Positions 12,784 to 23,318 of a stretch of DNA of 64,000 bases are shown in pieces. How positions within the stretch are numbered: the stretch's first letter is position 1; each line of letters begins with the position of its first letter. The stretch is from contig MCFE01000149.1 in assembly GCA_002104905.1 (NCBI GenBank), forward strand, positions 1-64,000, written 5' to 3'. The notes beneath the pieces were generated by a model. That model ran no database searches. It had not been told where the DNA came from and saw only the letters and a program-made list of their open reading frames with translations. This DNA is from Basidiobolus meristosporus CBS 931.73. Lineage: Eukaryota > Basidiobolomycota > Basidiobolomycetes > Basidiobolales > Basidiobolaceae. Position numbers and translations under genes: made by a program.

Positions 12784-15358
12784 GTCTAAAACAGTAAGAG
12801 AGGCAAGTCGCTGGTAGTGGGATAAAGATGAAGAGTCGATGACAAGGCTAGCTAACGTATGGACAAATGATAATCGGACAGAAGTTTGAGGTGTCTGCTT
12901 TGACCCGGGTTAGATATGAAGTAAAAATATTTGAGGCAGTCTAGATAAGCTGATTTCAATGCATTCGTTGACCCCAGGCAGTTATTTAAACTAAATTGAC
13001 CCTGATGAGCACCTCCACTGGCAACATCATCAGCATTCGGATGTGGTGCCTTAGACCATGACGTATTGAATTTGTGCGGAGCTTACTTCAACCCTTCAAA
13101 TAAACGCGATCCAGTCACCTCTCGAAATTCCCATACCTTGGTGATATATTTATGAGGATCTAAATGTATCCCACTCCATGGCTGTTCACATACTGGAGGT
13201 TCCAAAATCACTGAAATGAAGAGAGTTTGTGTGTTGTATTGTGTGATGCTACTGCCGGGCCGGCCCAATCAGGCCTATCAGTATGTTGGATGCAAGCAGT
13301 CCACTGTGAAACACCCTCACGTTGGCTGACAAGAAAATTGTCCATAGCATACATTCACCGCGAGCAGCCGTTGATACCTACAATCTAACCATTTTTGTCT
13401 ACCGGCCACCCGGCCTTAACATATGGATCCGAAGTTGGCCAGATGTAATGATCCAAGGGCACTCCGCCTTCATAGGAGTAGGCCGCAACCTGGCCGAATT
13501 GGCGCATTGGAGGGAGCCTCCAAACGCTATGGATTCGGAAGGGTGCTTCCCCACCGAGGATGTTTGTTGGAAACCTGCTACGTGGCATGCACACTTGATA
13601 TGAGATGGTCATTCTTCTGGAGGGAGGCTAAGCCCATGAGCTCAGCTCAACTTGATCATCGGGGGTCTCTGTCCCTTCGATCATCGCTTTCGTCACAGAT
13701 GAGGATTCTGGTTTGAGCAACCCATGATGGCAGACTATGGCAGGCACTTGTCCCATGGTCGATACAAACGCTTGTTTAATGAAGCGATTGAAGTACTCTG
13801 AGCAGAAATCCTGAATGGGTAACATCATGCCGAACTCTGGACTCGAGTCTACAGGTCATGATGACATCAAACATCTCTGATCCAGAGACCCCAGGCCGAG
13901 TTTGGTTCGATCGACTTGGAGCAGTGGCACCAGCTCCGTCGGAGACTGACCAACCACCACACATAACCATGTTGTGCCGTATGTCTTATTCTGTAGAAAG
14001 CTATGCCAGGTCAGACTTGGCCCCCAGGAGCTCGACAAGCGGCTGTCCCAGTAAGCAGAACATGTGCCGAGAAGTAACAGTGACAGGTGTGTTCAGCGCC
14101 ATTTCAGTGCAGTGTCATGAGCCTTCATCCCAACCAAAACAAAGTGCATCCACTGGGTGGCAGCATCACTGATTAGCAACCAAGTAGCCAATGCTCCGAC
14201 GGGAGTGGCGGCCAGCACCTTCGTTCTGAAGTGAGGCGCTCCGAGGCAACCAGGTCATCAATGTCGACTTTGACGTTGCACGCAATCAATGCCAGCTGTG
14301 CGCATGCCTGTCATTCAGCATTAGCCAGAAAAGAATAGATTCGGTCTTGCGTTCGCCAAAATGGATTTGCACTGAAGGTTTCATCATAAACGGATCCCTG
14401 TAAATGGAAACATCCACTATGCACAAGCAGTGTCAGGCATCATCACTGCACCCCTGTAACCAGTTTGAGGAGGGATAAGATCATCAAGTGATTTCGTGCG
14501 GTCGTTGGTGGTGTTTTTCTTCCAACGAAAGACCGTGGCTGCCTCGAGATCTTGGATAACATGGCTGCAAATATGATGAGGTGACACGCCATTCGCGACA
14601 ACGTATTCGATTCCGACCGGAGTTTGCCACTGAGGCAATTCTACTCAATCCCGTTGGTCACATCAGTGTTGGGTGCTTACAGCCATTCGTATCGCGGGTT
14701 TGAAAGTTGATCAGCAATTTCATTGGCTTGGGGTCAGATGCGGGTATATTTTGTATCACTTCAGAGGTGATGAAATTGCCAACATTCCATAGTGGTCATG
14801 ATGCTCTGCTTCGTGGGAAAGAACGTGCCGCTTTGCGGACAAGATTTTATCACTGAAATGAAAGGGGTCAAGAGAAGTTGTTTAGCTTTTGGAACCTCGT
14901 ACCCATGCACAATTACACCAAAGTTGCTTAATTAAAGATAATGTTCGTAGCAACCCATATCAGGCTGTGCGGAATTAAATTGGAAAATAAATGAATGGAG
15001 TATCGTTGCGAGTAATCTATCTATTTCCTCAAAGAGGCAGTTCGATTCTTAACACTTGGACTTACTTTCTAAACGCTAGGGTTAATCAAAGCAGGCTTGA
15101 CTCGGACAATATTTGATTTTTCCAGCTCTCTGAACACACCCACCACTATCTCTACTCTATTTCTATCACTCAGACTCATCTCTTATAGCTAGAGGTGAGT
15201 GCCCTAGTTGGTTAAAAACGGTTTAAATGCAGATATAGTACACTCGCGTACACCCAGCAAATTCTTAATACTTCGCACATAATCCTACCCCCATCCAACC
15301 TATACCTTATCTTAGTTGTCTACACTTCCTATTTCCACTATAGACCCCTCACCACATC
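12784..15358. other. Intergenic region with weak, broken coding traces
   Basis: About 2.6 kb between the kinase and the RhoGAP gene. On the minus strand between about 14,800 and 13,380 several overlapping frames of 60-75 codons shift from one to another (for example 14638-14417, 14038-13856, 13828-13628, 13612-13385), which could be a decayed gene, but no family is recognisable and no consistent splicing joins them. The last 300 bp before 15,359 are pyrimidine-rich, as expected for a fungal promoter and leader. Confidence 0.4.
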
Positions 15359-18355
15359 ATGAATACACTCTTCCAGTCTGGCTTTAGCAACTTCCTTACT
15401 CCCACAAACAATAACGGCCATTCCTCCAACATTTCCCGGTTCTCTCCTGGTGAGTGGGTTGAGATTAAAGACCCGCAAAGTACCGAGATATATTACGCTA
15501 ATCCGGTAATTTCTCTCCCTCAACGTGCATTCATTAGCAAACGAATCATGAACTAACGAAATGAATCCCTCCCATGCTGGTGCATGTTTTTTGCTTACTA
15601 GATCACTGGAGAATGTGCCAAGAATATGCCATCAAATGCTCTATTGTAGGCCCCCTATTCATATATTGCATATCTCTGCCGAGAGCCTGCAAATGGACAG
15701 GCAGAGTGTCCAAGGAACGGTACTGACTATCATCACTTCTCCGACTCTTGTAGACACTCTAACGATCCAAATGGAGAGTGGTGGGAGCTTTACGACGAAC
15801 AAAACGATTTGAACTACTATTATAATACTCTGACGGGTCAGACTGAATGGCTTAGACCGGAGACTGGGCCTATTGTGCCATTATCAACCATTCAAGTATG
15901 TATTTCCATCCGGCATATCTGCTGGTGTATCATGCATTCAAATCTTTTGTGGTATCGGTAGAGCACCGCTATAGGACGCAGGGTTTCGATGGTATTGGCA
16001 AATAGAGGATCACTAATCTTTTCTCCAAGTGGAATCAAAATATCTGGACTGGAGGGCGACCAGAGTACTGGAAGCAGAGTAACCCCGCTCAATGTCGATA
16101 CTGACCAAAACGAGTTGAACATCGATGGAGTTGCTGAGGTAACGAAGGGATTGTTGATAATACTATATTTATGGCCATCGGATTTATACCTGGTTTCTTG
16201 TCACTTATGCAATAGTCGGCTACCCCTGAGCCATCCAATCTCAAGAGACAGGACAGTCGCTGGTCAATCTCCACGGGATTAACTGAAACGTCTGACAAGA
16301 ATAAGAAAAGATCCAGCGAGGCTTCTTCCAAAATACTGGATGTTCCGCAAACGCCTCACGAATCTCGTAAAGAAACCTCCCAAGATCCTCCAACCTCAGG
16401 TAAGTGGTGTTGCCTGCCCAAGGGGCATTTTCCGTGTATATCAATTGACATGACCGTTAGCATACGCCAATTCATTATCGCAAAGCTACCCTGAGAGAGA
16501 GCATCTTCCGGCTTCAACCCCTAAAGACACGTATACGTAAGTGGGCAAAGTATGCTTTCAAGCCTGCGATAACTATTGACGCAACGCTTGATTCCCTAGC
16601 CCCCCTACTCTTCCTTTGCAATTGCTAGAGGAAATGAGCCAGTTTCGAATTGACGGGACCACCCAAAAATACTTTGCTGTGCATAAAAAAGGGATTTTTA
16701 GAAGGAAGGTTTCCATGGAAAAGCTGTTGCAGTGGTCAAAGGTAGGCTTAGGAGCTGTGAAAATATAGAAGGGCACTGTTCTAAGCGTAGCGCCTCATTT
16801 GTAGGAGTCGTTGAAGCAGCCGCTATTGATCCTGAGCAAGCCCGTACAAAAAGATGCGCTCAAGTGTTTTAAAAATATCCTTTAGGAGCATACAGATGGC
16901 ATTCATCTCTAATATCCTGTCATTCCTTAACTTGGCTCATTTACTCATCCAGAAAGTCATGGGAGATAGATCCCATACAAGAGGAGCCTCTCACAACAAA
17001 GAGATTCAATGGATGCTTGAAAGGGCTATCGATGAAGGTGAGCTGAGGGATGAGATTTACGTACAGCTGTGCAAGCAATTGACGCACAACCCCAACAAGT
17101 AAGGCATTTATTGAATTGGCAAGCATCCCGAAGCTGGCTGACCATTTGATGCACACTCCCGCAGCCAAAGCAATTTCAATGGATGGCAGCTCATGTGCGT
17201 ACTGGCTGTCACATTTCCGCCGTCAAGGAATTTTGAGAAGTACATGCAGAACTTCGTCCAAGCACATTTCGATAATCAACAGAACCAGATCAATGTTCTT
17301 TCCAAGCATGCGTACAACAAGTTATTGCGGATCTCCAAAACCGGGCCTCGTGGAAAAGTGCTTACCAGCGAAGAGATTGATCAAGCGAAGGTACCCAATT
17401 TCAGGAGAGTGGCCTCGACCGAAGCGGTTTCTTACTTCACATCGAATCATTGCCATATAGGAAGCAGCCTTTCACCCAACTGTGTTTGGTGAATCGTTGG
17501 AATATGTAATGCAGATGCAGGCTCAGTCTCACCCGGACTTGAAGATTCCTCGGATCTTACTGTTTCTAGCTGAAAGTGTCTTGGAGCTGGATGGCCAAAA
17601 ATCAGAGGGAATCTTCCGACTTTCTGGCGACCCTGAGGCGGTTACGTTGCTGGTAAATCTTTCATCATTGCCATCTGATGTAGCAGCCAAGCTAACCATT
17701 CGTACTTTCAACCACCTGCGAAACAGCGGTTGAAGATTGAGAAAAGTAGGGTCATTTAGCACCTCGAGCCATCTTTCGTTGTTCAGTGCGGCTAACACTT
17801 TGCAGACCAATACAACATACAGGGAATCACCGACCCGAATGTCCCCTCCTCTCTGCTCAAATTTTGGCTTCGTGACTTGGCCGAGCCTTTAATCCCAGCG
17901 GAGTATTAATATCCTTTTGTCAGCTGAAACTCTTTGCCTGTTGTAAAGCAAACGTGTCATCGTATTATTCCATAACTGCGCTTTACTGATATGTGCATTC
18001 AGAATGCGGAGAATCCCGAGAAATCTGTCGAGATCATCGAGAAACTCCCGGGAATTAACCGAGTTGTTGTTCACTTCATGCTGTATTTCTTGCAGGTATG
18101 AGCCTACAGTTAGTGGCAATGTGCCTACCCAGCTAACCCTCACCCCAACAGCTCTTCACCACCATGGATGCAACAAAACATACTAAAATGACCGTGGCGA
18201 ACCTAGCCATGGTGTTTGCCCCCAACTTCCTGAGGTGTCCCAGTGAGAATCTGAATGAAATATTCGAAAAGACCCGACACGAACAAGCCTTTGTTAAAAC
18301 GCTGCTCGCCCACATGAAGCCAGCATCCCCCATCACATTGAGATCGATATTTTGA
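15359..18355 (+). CDS. WW-WW-MyTH4-RhoGAP protein (ARHGAP39/Vilse-like), 15 exons
   Basis: Exons: 15359-15505, 15602-15645, 15754-15895, 15962-16138, 16216-16399, 16461-16536, 16600-16741, 16805-16874, 16945-17098, 17165-17390, 17461-17652, 17727-17745, 17806-17908, 17987-18095, 18152-18355; 1989 nt, 662 residues. Two WW domains: residues about 33-58 (W33, IYYANP; second Trp lost) and 73-99 (WWELYDEQ, YYYN, TEWLRP), which bind proline-rich partners. After a serine-rich linker comes a MyTH4 domain (about 290-420; PLLILSKPVQKDALKCF, QKVMGDRS, GELRDEIYVQLCKQL, GWQLMCVLAVTFPP). The RhoGAP domain (about 460-645) has the arginine finger in EGIFRLSG (R507), LLKFWLRDLAEPLIP and NLAMVFAPNFLR; it speeds GTP hydrolysis by Rho/Rac/Cdc42 to control actin and polarity. 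Two introns are AT-AC with U12-type signals. Exon 12 is only 19 nt. The order of domains equals animal ARHGAP39. Confidence 0.93.
16875..16944 (+). other. U12-type AT-AC intron in the MyTH4 region of the RhoGAP gene
   Basis: The intron begins ATATCCTTTA, the minor-spliceosome donor consensus, contains TTCCTTAAC (16924-16931 region), the U12 branch-point consensus, and ends TTTAC 14 nt after the branch adenosine. Removing exactly these 70 nt joins A|TC and restores CFKIIQKVMGDR, the usual MyTH4 core. No GT...AG pair in this stretch gives an open frame, and reading through meets TAG after the donor. Confidence 0.88.
17909..17986 (+). other. Second U12-type AT-AC intron, in the RhoGAP domain
   Basis: The 78-nt intron begins ATATCCTTTT, has a branch-like TTCCATAAC about 11 nt before the end, and ends CTTTAC. 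Joining TA|T gives LIPAEYYDMCIQNAE, matching the RhoGAP motif in which a Tyr pair precedes the next helix. Frame is kept into the following exon, whereas read-through meets TAA at once. Confidence 0.88.
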
Positions 18356-19720
18356 ATGGATCTCGTTCCTGAAATAAACGTCCTTTCCAGCTTTCATACG
18401 ACTGACGTGCTTTGTCCGTCTCAAGGATCGGTATGCCTTGCTAAAGCTTGCGAACCAGGTTTCTTTGGAAACTTTTGTTCAACCTTGGATCTGTCGGGAG
18501 ATAAGCTCCGGATCATCCAGAATGAACTGCTCCAGAATTGCAAAGACACTTTACCCAATAAAGCGGCACACCATGCACTATGATGACATCTATCAAAGGA
18601 TAGACACCTAATTAGACTATCCAGTCACACCATCTTGCCCGGCTTTCACTAGCAGTCGACCTCATTCTAGGAATAATCTTCAGCAAGGGAATGCCAGCAA
18701 CTCACCAAATTAGAAGTTCTCATGACATTTGTGGATGCGAAAGTCTTGGTAGTGTGACCTGCTTTCCGTTACAATTCCGAGGGATTCTAACCTGCTATAG
18801 AAAGGTACAGATAGAGAATCGAGATAAACCAATAGGAGGTCGAGGTAAAGATTTTTCTATTGATCTAGTTTGGGAGATTGGATATGTGCAATACGTAACC
18901 GTTGGTGCCTACACCGCTCAGCTCTTGAACACTGATAGGCTACGATGGTGGGTTGGGCTTCTGCGATTAACGCAAGTGCTTATGCAATAGATACCAAGAG
19001 GGGCCAGAGCAACCCTGAGACCGAGCAAGATATTCAGTGATCTTAACAGATCCACTTCTCCCAGCCGTAAGGAAAAGTGGTGAAGCTTACCTCACCCATA
19101 CCTACGCTCTTTCCAAATTCGGCCGCCCATATGAATTCTGAGGGAGTGTCGAGCATCTTTCCCACAGACGATCACTTGACTCCAAGGGCAACCATCATGT
19201 GGAATGAGGTTGCAAAGGAAGGGGACGAATAGCCATTATGCTGATACAGAGTAAGCATGCTCTGAAGGGATTAGTAAGGCAAGCAGAGCTTGGATCGCCG
19301 CAAGGGTGGGACCCGCATTCCAGAACGCAGCCAAATCAAAACATTAGAAAAAAAACCCTGAAAAGGTCGACAGTCTTGCTGGAAAATCACATCCTCCCAT
19401 ATTCATAAGCGACAAGAACCCAAACTAATAATATCTGTGAGGCACCGCTATCTATGGGAATTGGGAATGGGAACCTGGCAATGTTATTAATATCCTGGCC
19501 CAAGTGAGAGCCAGATTCCGTTTGGCTCAGCTCATTATTGCCAGATTTTCCACAATTGCCATTCATCTGAGTTGCATTTGGAAAATCGTACGACTGCAAT
19601 ACTTGTTTGCTAGATGAGTGGTCTCATGATGCTTCCCTAATGCTATATAAGCCCGCTTGATCCCCCTCACAGATCGCTTAACAACGTTTATATCTCTTAA
19701 CAACCACCTTTAAACACATT
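18356..19720. other. Intergenic region, no gene recognised
   Basis: About 1.4 kb. Holds the 3' flank of the RhoGAP gene and, at the right, the promoter of the small peptide gene. ORFs of up to 99 codons show no domain or splice support. Confidence 0.5.
19644..19651 (+). promoter_or_regulatory. TATA box of the small secreted peptide gene
   Basis: TATATAAG lies 70 nt before the ATG at 19721; the leader between them is rich in CA and CT, as is usual in fungal genes. Confidence 0.6.
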
Positions 19721-19924
19721 ATGGTCTTCTCCGTTCGCTCGATCTCCTTAGCCGCTCTGTACATTTGCTGTGTGTCCGCCCTCGCCATTCCTCGCAACGA
19801 AATCCAGAACAAGTTTGTTTACTGCGAGCTGGTACGTTTGCAATCACCTGCCCTCCGTTAAACCTGCTCCCCAACTAACCTGTTCTTCTAGAGCTGCCAG
19901 GTCATCACTACCTCCAAGAACTAA
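19721..19924 (+). CDS. Small secreted peptide precursor, 47 residues, 2 exons
   Basis: Exon 1 (19721-19831) and exon 2 (19892-19924) flank a 60-nt GTACGT...TCTAG intron with a CTAAC branch site 16 nt before its end. The product begins with a clear signal peptide: a basic N-terminal MVFSVR, a hydrophobic core SLAALYICCVS and a cleavage-compatible ALA at residues 20-22. The mature part is about 25 residues, IPRNEIQNKFVYCEL joined to SCQVITTSKN, with two cysteines (YCELSCQ) that could pair. A strong TATA box precedes it. It does not end in CAAX, so it is not an a-factor-type pheromone, and it has no tandem repeats as in alpha-factor. Possible roles are a secreted effector, signal or antimicrobial peptide; none can be shown from sequence. 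I saw no homologue in the window. Confidence 0.7.
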
Positions 19925-21855
19925 GCGTCGAGTAGAGCATGATCATTTACTGTAGATACCAAGAGCCGTTGTTCTATAGTCACCTGAATATATTAGATGT
20001 ATAGGCATTGATCAAGTAACTTGGCGAAAATAACCTCCGTTTCATCAGCTACTTTGCTGCTATATGCTCTAGCATAAAACCGTTTGTCATGTAAATTTTG
20101 ATTGGAAAAACGCAATATTCTAAATAAATTATCCATCAGTTGTTCATACATTACTTCGACGTGCGTCTCAAATCATGTGAGGCCAAGGTCTAATTGGTCA
20201 AGTGTGGGGATTCCGGTCATTTTGCATGAGAGACTTCATTGGATGCTGTACAATATTGGAGGCCTCTGAAGTTGGCCAACCACTCCCTGCATGATGGGCG
20301 CTTGGTTAATGACACTGGTACCTTCATTGGTGTCTTTGCATCATAAATCTCGACCAGAGACCTTGGCAGATCCGTGACTGACGATTGCCCGATAAAGGTC
20401 GCCAGATGCCTGCCAGCCAGCGCTGCCATAGGTGCCGAATAAATTGTTGGCTTTTGCAGAATCCCACTGCAGCCTCCGATCCTACAGACAGTCATCTGGC
20501 TCCAAAATGGAACGGCTTCATCTCCGATCTGAGGCCATTCCCGTCATCAATCCCTGTGTGGATTTTAGTTGGTTGTGCCGACTCCAAATGCAAGCCTCAA
20601 TACAACCGAGATGCTGGTCACGGCTACGCCATTAGTGTACATGTGCATGGTTTCATAATCAAGTTGAGTCACATGCAGAGGTGAGTGTGGAATCTTAAAC
20701 AACAGGTCTATGCATAACTAGTTTGGCACTCAAGGTTGAAAAAAGTGTGTGGCTAGACCCTCTCACCAATTGGGGAAAGAGGATGCAGATTACGTCGTCA
20801 TATCTTTTCCATGGTGATTTCCCAGATATATCTGGGCTAACCGGCTCCCCTGTTGGCGTCTCAATCCCATGCAATCCGTATTCCTTAATGAAGTGGAATG
20901 GTCATGGAGATGTTAGCAGGGAGCATAAAAAATGATTTGGCCCTGGGTAGAGGTGCTTGGAATCAGGTATATCCCAGGACCCATGCAATTGGGGTTTCGC
21001 ATGTTTCGGGTTGGTACAGGGCTGCGCTTTTGGTAGGTCTCGGTTGCCAGTTGTAGGTCAGGTTGACTACAGGTTGGCTGTGTACAATACCATACGCAGT
21101 TGTTTCATGTTATGTACACTATGGCGCTCACTACATGTTACATCCACAGCACACCTATGCCAACAACATCAACCGACTGTTCCGATTGACCACGCTTCCC
21201 TGTCGCTTCATCAAAATCGGATTTTCATCAAGTCCAACTTGGAGTGGTGGTTGTAACTGTGAATGTTCGAGTTGTTTCCATTAAGGCGCTCAACTATTCC
21301 AGTGTTATGCCCTAGGTCTGTTTGACACTTTTATCTACTGGTGTTGTTTAGCAACCTTGATAAAAAGATCAAAGAACTTAGGTAAAAGAACGAGTGCCAA
21401 AGTGTTACTGCTGGTATTGGAAAGTCATCCTGCTCAATTGAGGGTTCAGGTGTTGAGCTGATTTCGACAACGCTTCTGTCGCACACTCATTCTACTATAA
21501 AGCTATAGAGGCTAACAATAGCCATTGGCTGGCTGAAGTCCACTAGAATGTTTATTTAGAAACAACATAGGGACGACCAAGCTCAATGGAAGCCCAACTT
21601 TAAATACTATTCAAATAGGAAGAGTTCATGCATATCGAACAATTCATTGTGCCCAATTCAGCAATCTATAAATGCACATTAGATTAAACACTATCTTTTG
21701 AATGTGAAATAATCGGAATTTAATAAAGGAAATCTGGCAATGTTATGAATGTGTTGGGAAATGTGTTCGAAGTAAAAATAGCTCATTTCCTTGTTAGCGT
21801 TGGTCCACTTTGAATACTTCTGAACTCTTTCCTCTGGTTACTAGTCAATGGAAAT
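19925..21855. other. Intergenic region, no gene recognised
   Basis: About 1.9 kb with overlapping short ORFs on both strands (up to 99 codons) but no domain, no matching splice pattern and no RNA gene that I can recognise. Confidence 0.45.
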
Positions 21856-23318
21856 ATGACATTCGTATCGCATTCAAGAGTTTCCAGCTTTAGTTCTTCT
21901 CAAAACATTTCCAAACAGGACCCTGCCTGTGAGGTCGATTCCAAATCGTCAATTGATCAGAAGCGTGCTTTTTCAAAACGCAAAGTAGTATTTGTAGATC
22001 CAGACGATCTAAATGCCCCCTATTGGTGGCCTGCTATGGTAGCGTTTCTTGTAGCTTCCAAAAAATCCTGCCGCTGGCTAATTCCATTCTTCAATGTTGT
22101 ACGAATCTGATCGTAGATTGTACCTGAGCGTGAAATTGAGGCTTTTAAACAAACTATGGAAAATGATATACAAGAGCCCGGAAAAGGGGAGCATCTTGTT
22201 TGCTATTTTGAAGATGGATCTTTGTATGTCATGTTTTGCGCGTCTTCCGAACGAATTTTTCTCGGGAAAGTCACTTATCCTCGTTGTTTTTAGTTCAATA
22301 GTTCCTGAAACTGAAATAGCTCCATTTTCTCCAGTTCTTCCTCCTTACACGAATTACCTTAGAGGAGTTAACGCTGACGCTTTTCTGAACGACAAAGCAG
22401 TCATGTTAGCAACGCTCTATTGGGAAACCGGTATCGTGCCGCCCACCTTTACCTGGGTCCGCGATGAAGAACAATACACAAATGCCTCGGTTTTACCCCT
22501 GGCTGAATTGGTTACTGCCGATCCATTTCCCACTTTATCAACTGGAATTAACTATCAGGCCGCTCAATATTCTACCGATAGCAAAAAACTCACCCTTGAA
22601 ACTCAAGATAACCATGCGGGAGATAAATTGAATTCAGAGGCGTTGGCTACTCCAAGCAAAGTGTTTAATAATCAAAAGATATCAGAAACCAAGGTCAAAT
22701 CTGCACAGCGTAGGGTACGTGTCGACTATGGAAAGGCCGCGATTACTCTTTGCACTAATATTCCCAATGGTAATCTCTTTAGAACAAATCGCCACCACAT
22801 TTTGCGCTCAAGAACCGACCCATTAGAGAAGACCAAACTGGAAACCCAGGTGCTCCTAAAAACCGGATGCTATGGGATCGTCAAGATAACAGTTTGAGTA
22901 GTGTGTCAGTAATACCCTCATCCACTTCTTCAAGTGCCTCATTTTCCGATGTAGTATCCCCCCTGTGTGGTTTGTTCACCATGGAAAGCTGTACCCATTG
23001 CGGCGAACAGACCTCTACCCGGATCACAAAAGTGCTATGCACCGAATGCTCCAACGTCCTTAATGATTGCTCAGACAATGCACTCTCTTTTCAAGGAAGT
23101 GCTCACTCGTCTTATTGTGGCAAGCGGGCTAGAGATGATACTCAACATGAAAGCGTGCATGGACGTAAGTCAAGTAGAATGTATATGCTATTACACCCGT
23201 ATTCATATGGTTTTTGTCAGCTTCTACTGAGTTTAGCATTCTGGCTGATATACTTCCCAGAGGTCGCAAGCAGCGTTTATTACATCATTTTCGGAGTGGA
23301 CTGGTTCCTTATTGCTGA
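21856..23318 (+). CDS. PWWP-domain protein with CxxC-CxxC motif, 5 exons
   Basis: Exons 21856-22038, 22117-22223, 22294-22714, 22783-23164, 23221-23318; introns 56-78 nt, GT...AG; 1191 nt, 396 residues. Residues about 42-110 form a PWWP-type fold: KVVFVDPDDLNAPYWWPAM, IVPEREIEAF, then HLVCYFEDGS and FSIVPETEIAPF. PWWP domains bind methylated histone tails and DNA, so a chromatin-reader role is likely. The next part (YLRGVNADAFLNDKAVMLAT) is helical and basic-neutral, followed by a low-complexity linker. Near the C-terminus C307, C310, C323 and C326 in ESCTHCGEQ and VLCTECSN make a probable zinc site; the 12-residue spacing is shorter than in GATA factors. The intron at 22715-22782 is needed: without it the frame ends at 22897, and with it a second open frame of 127 codons follows. 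Confidence 0.8.
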
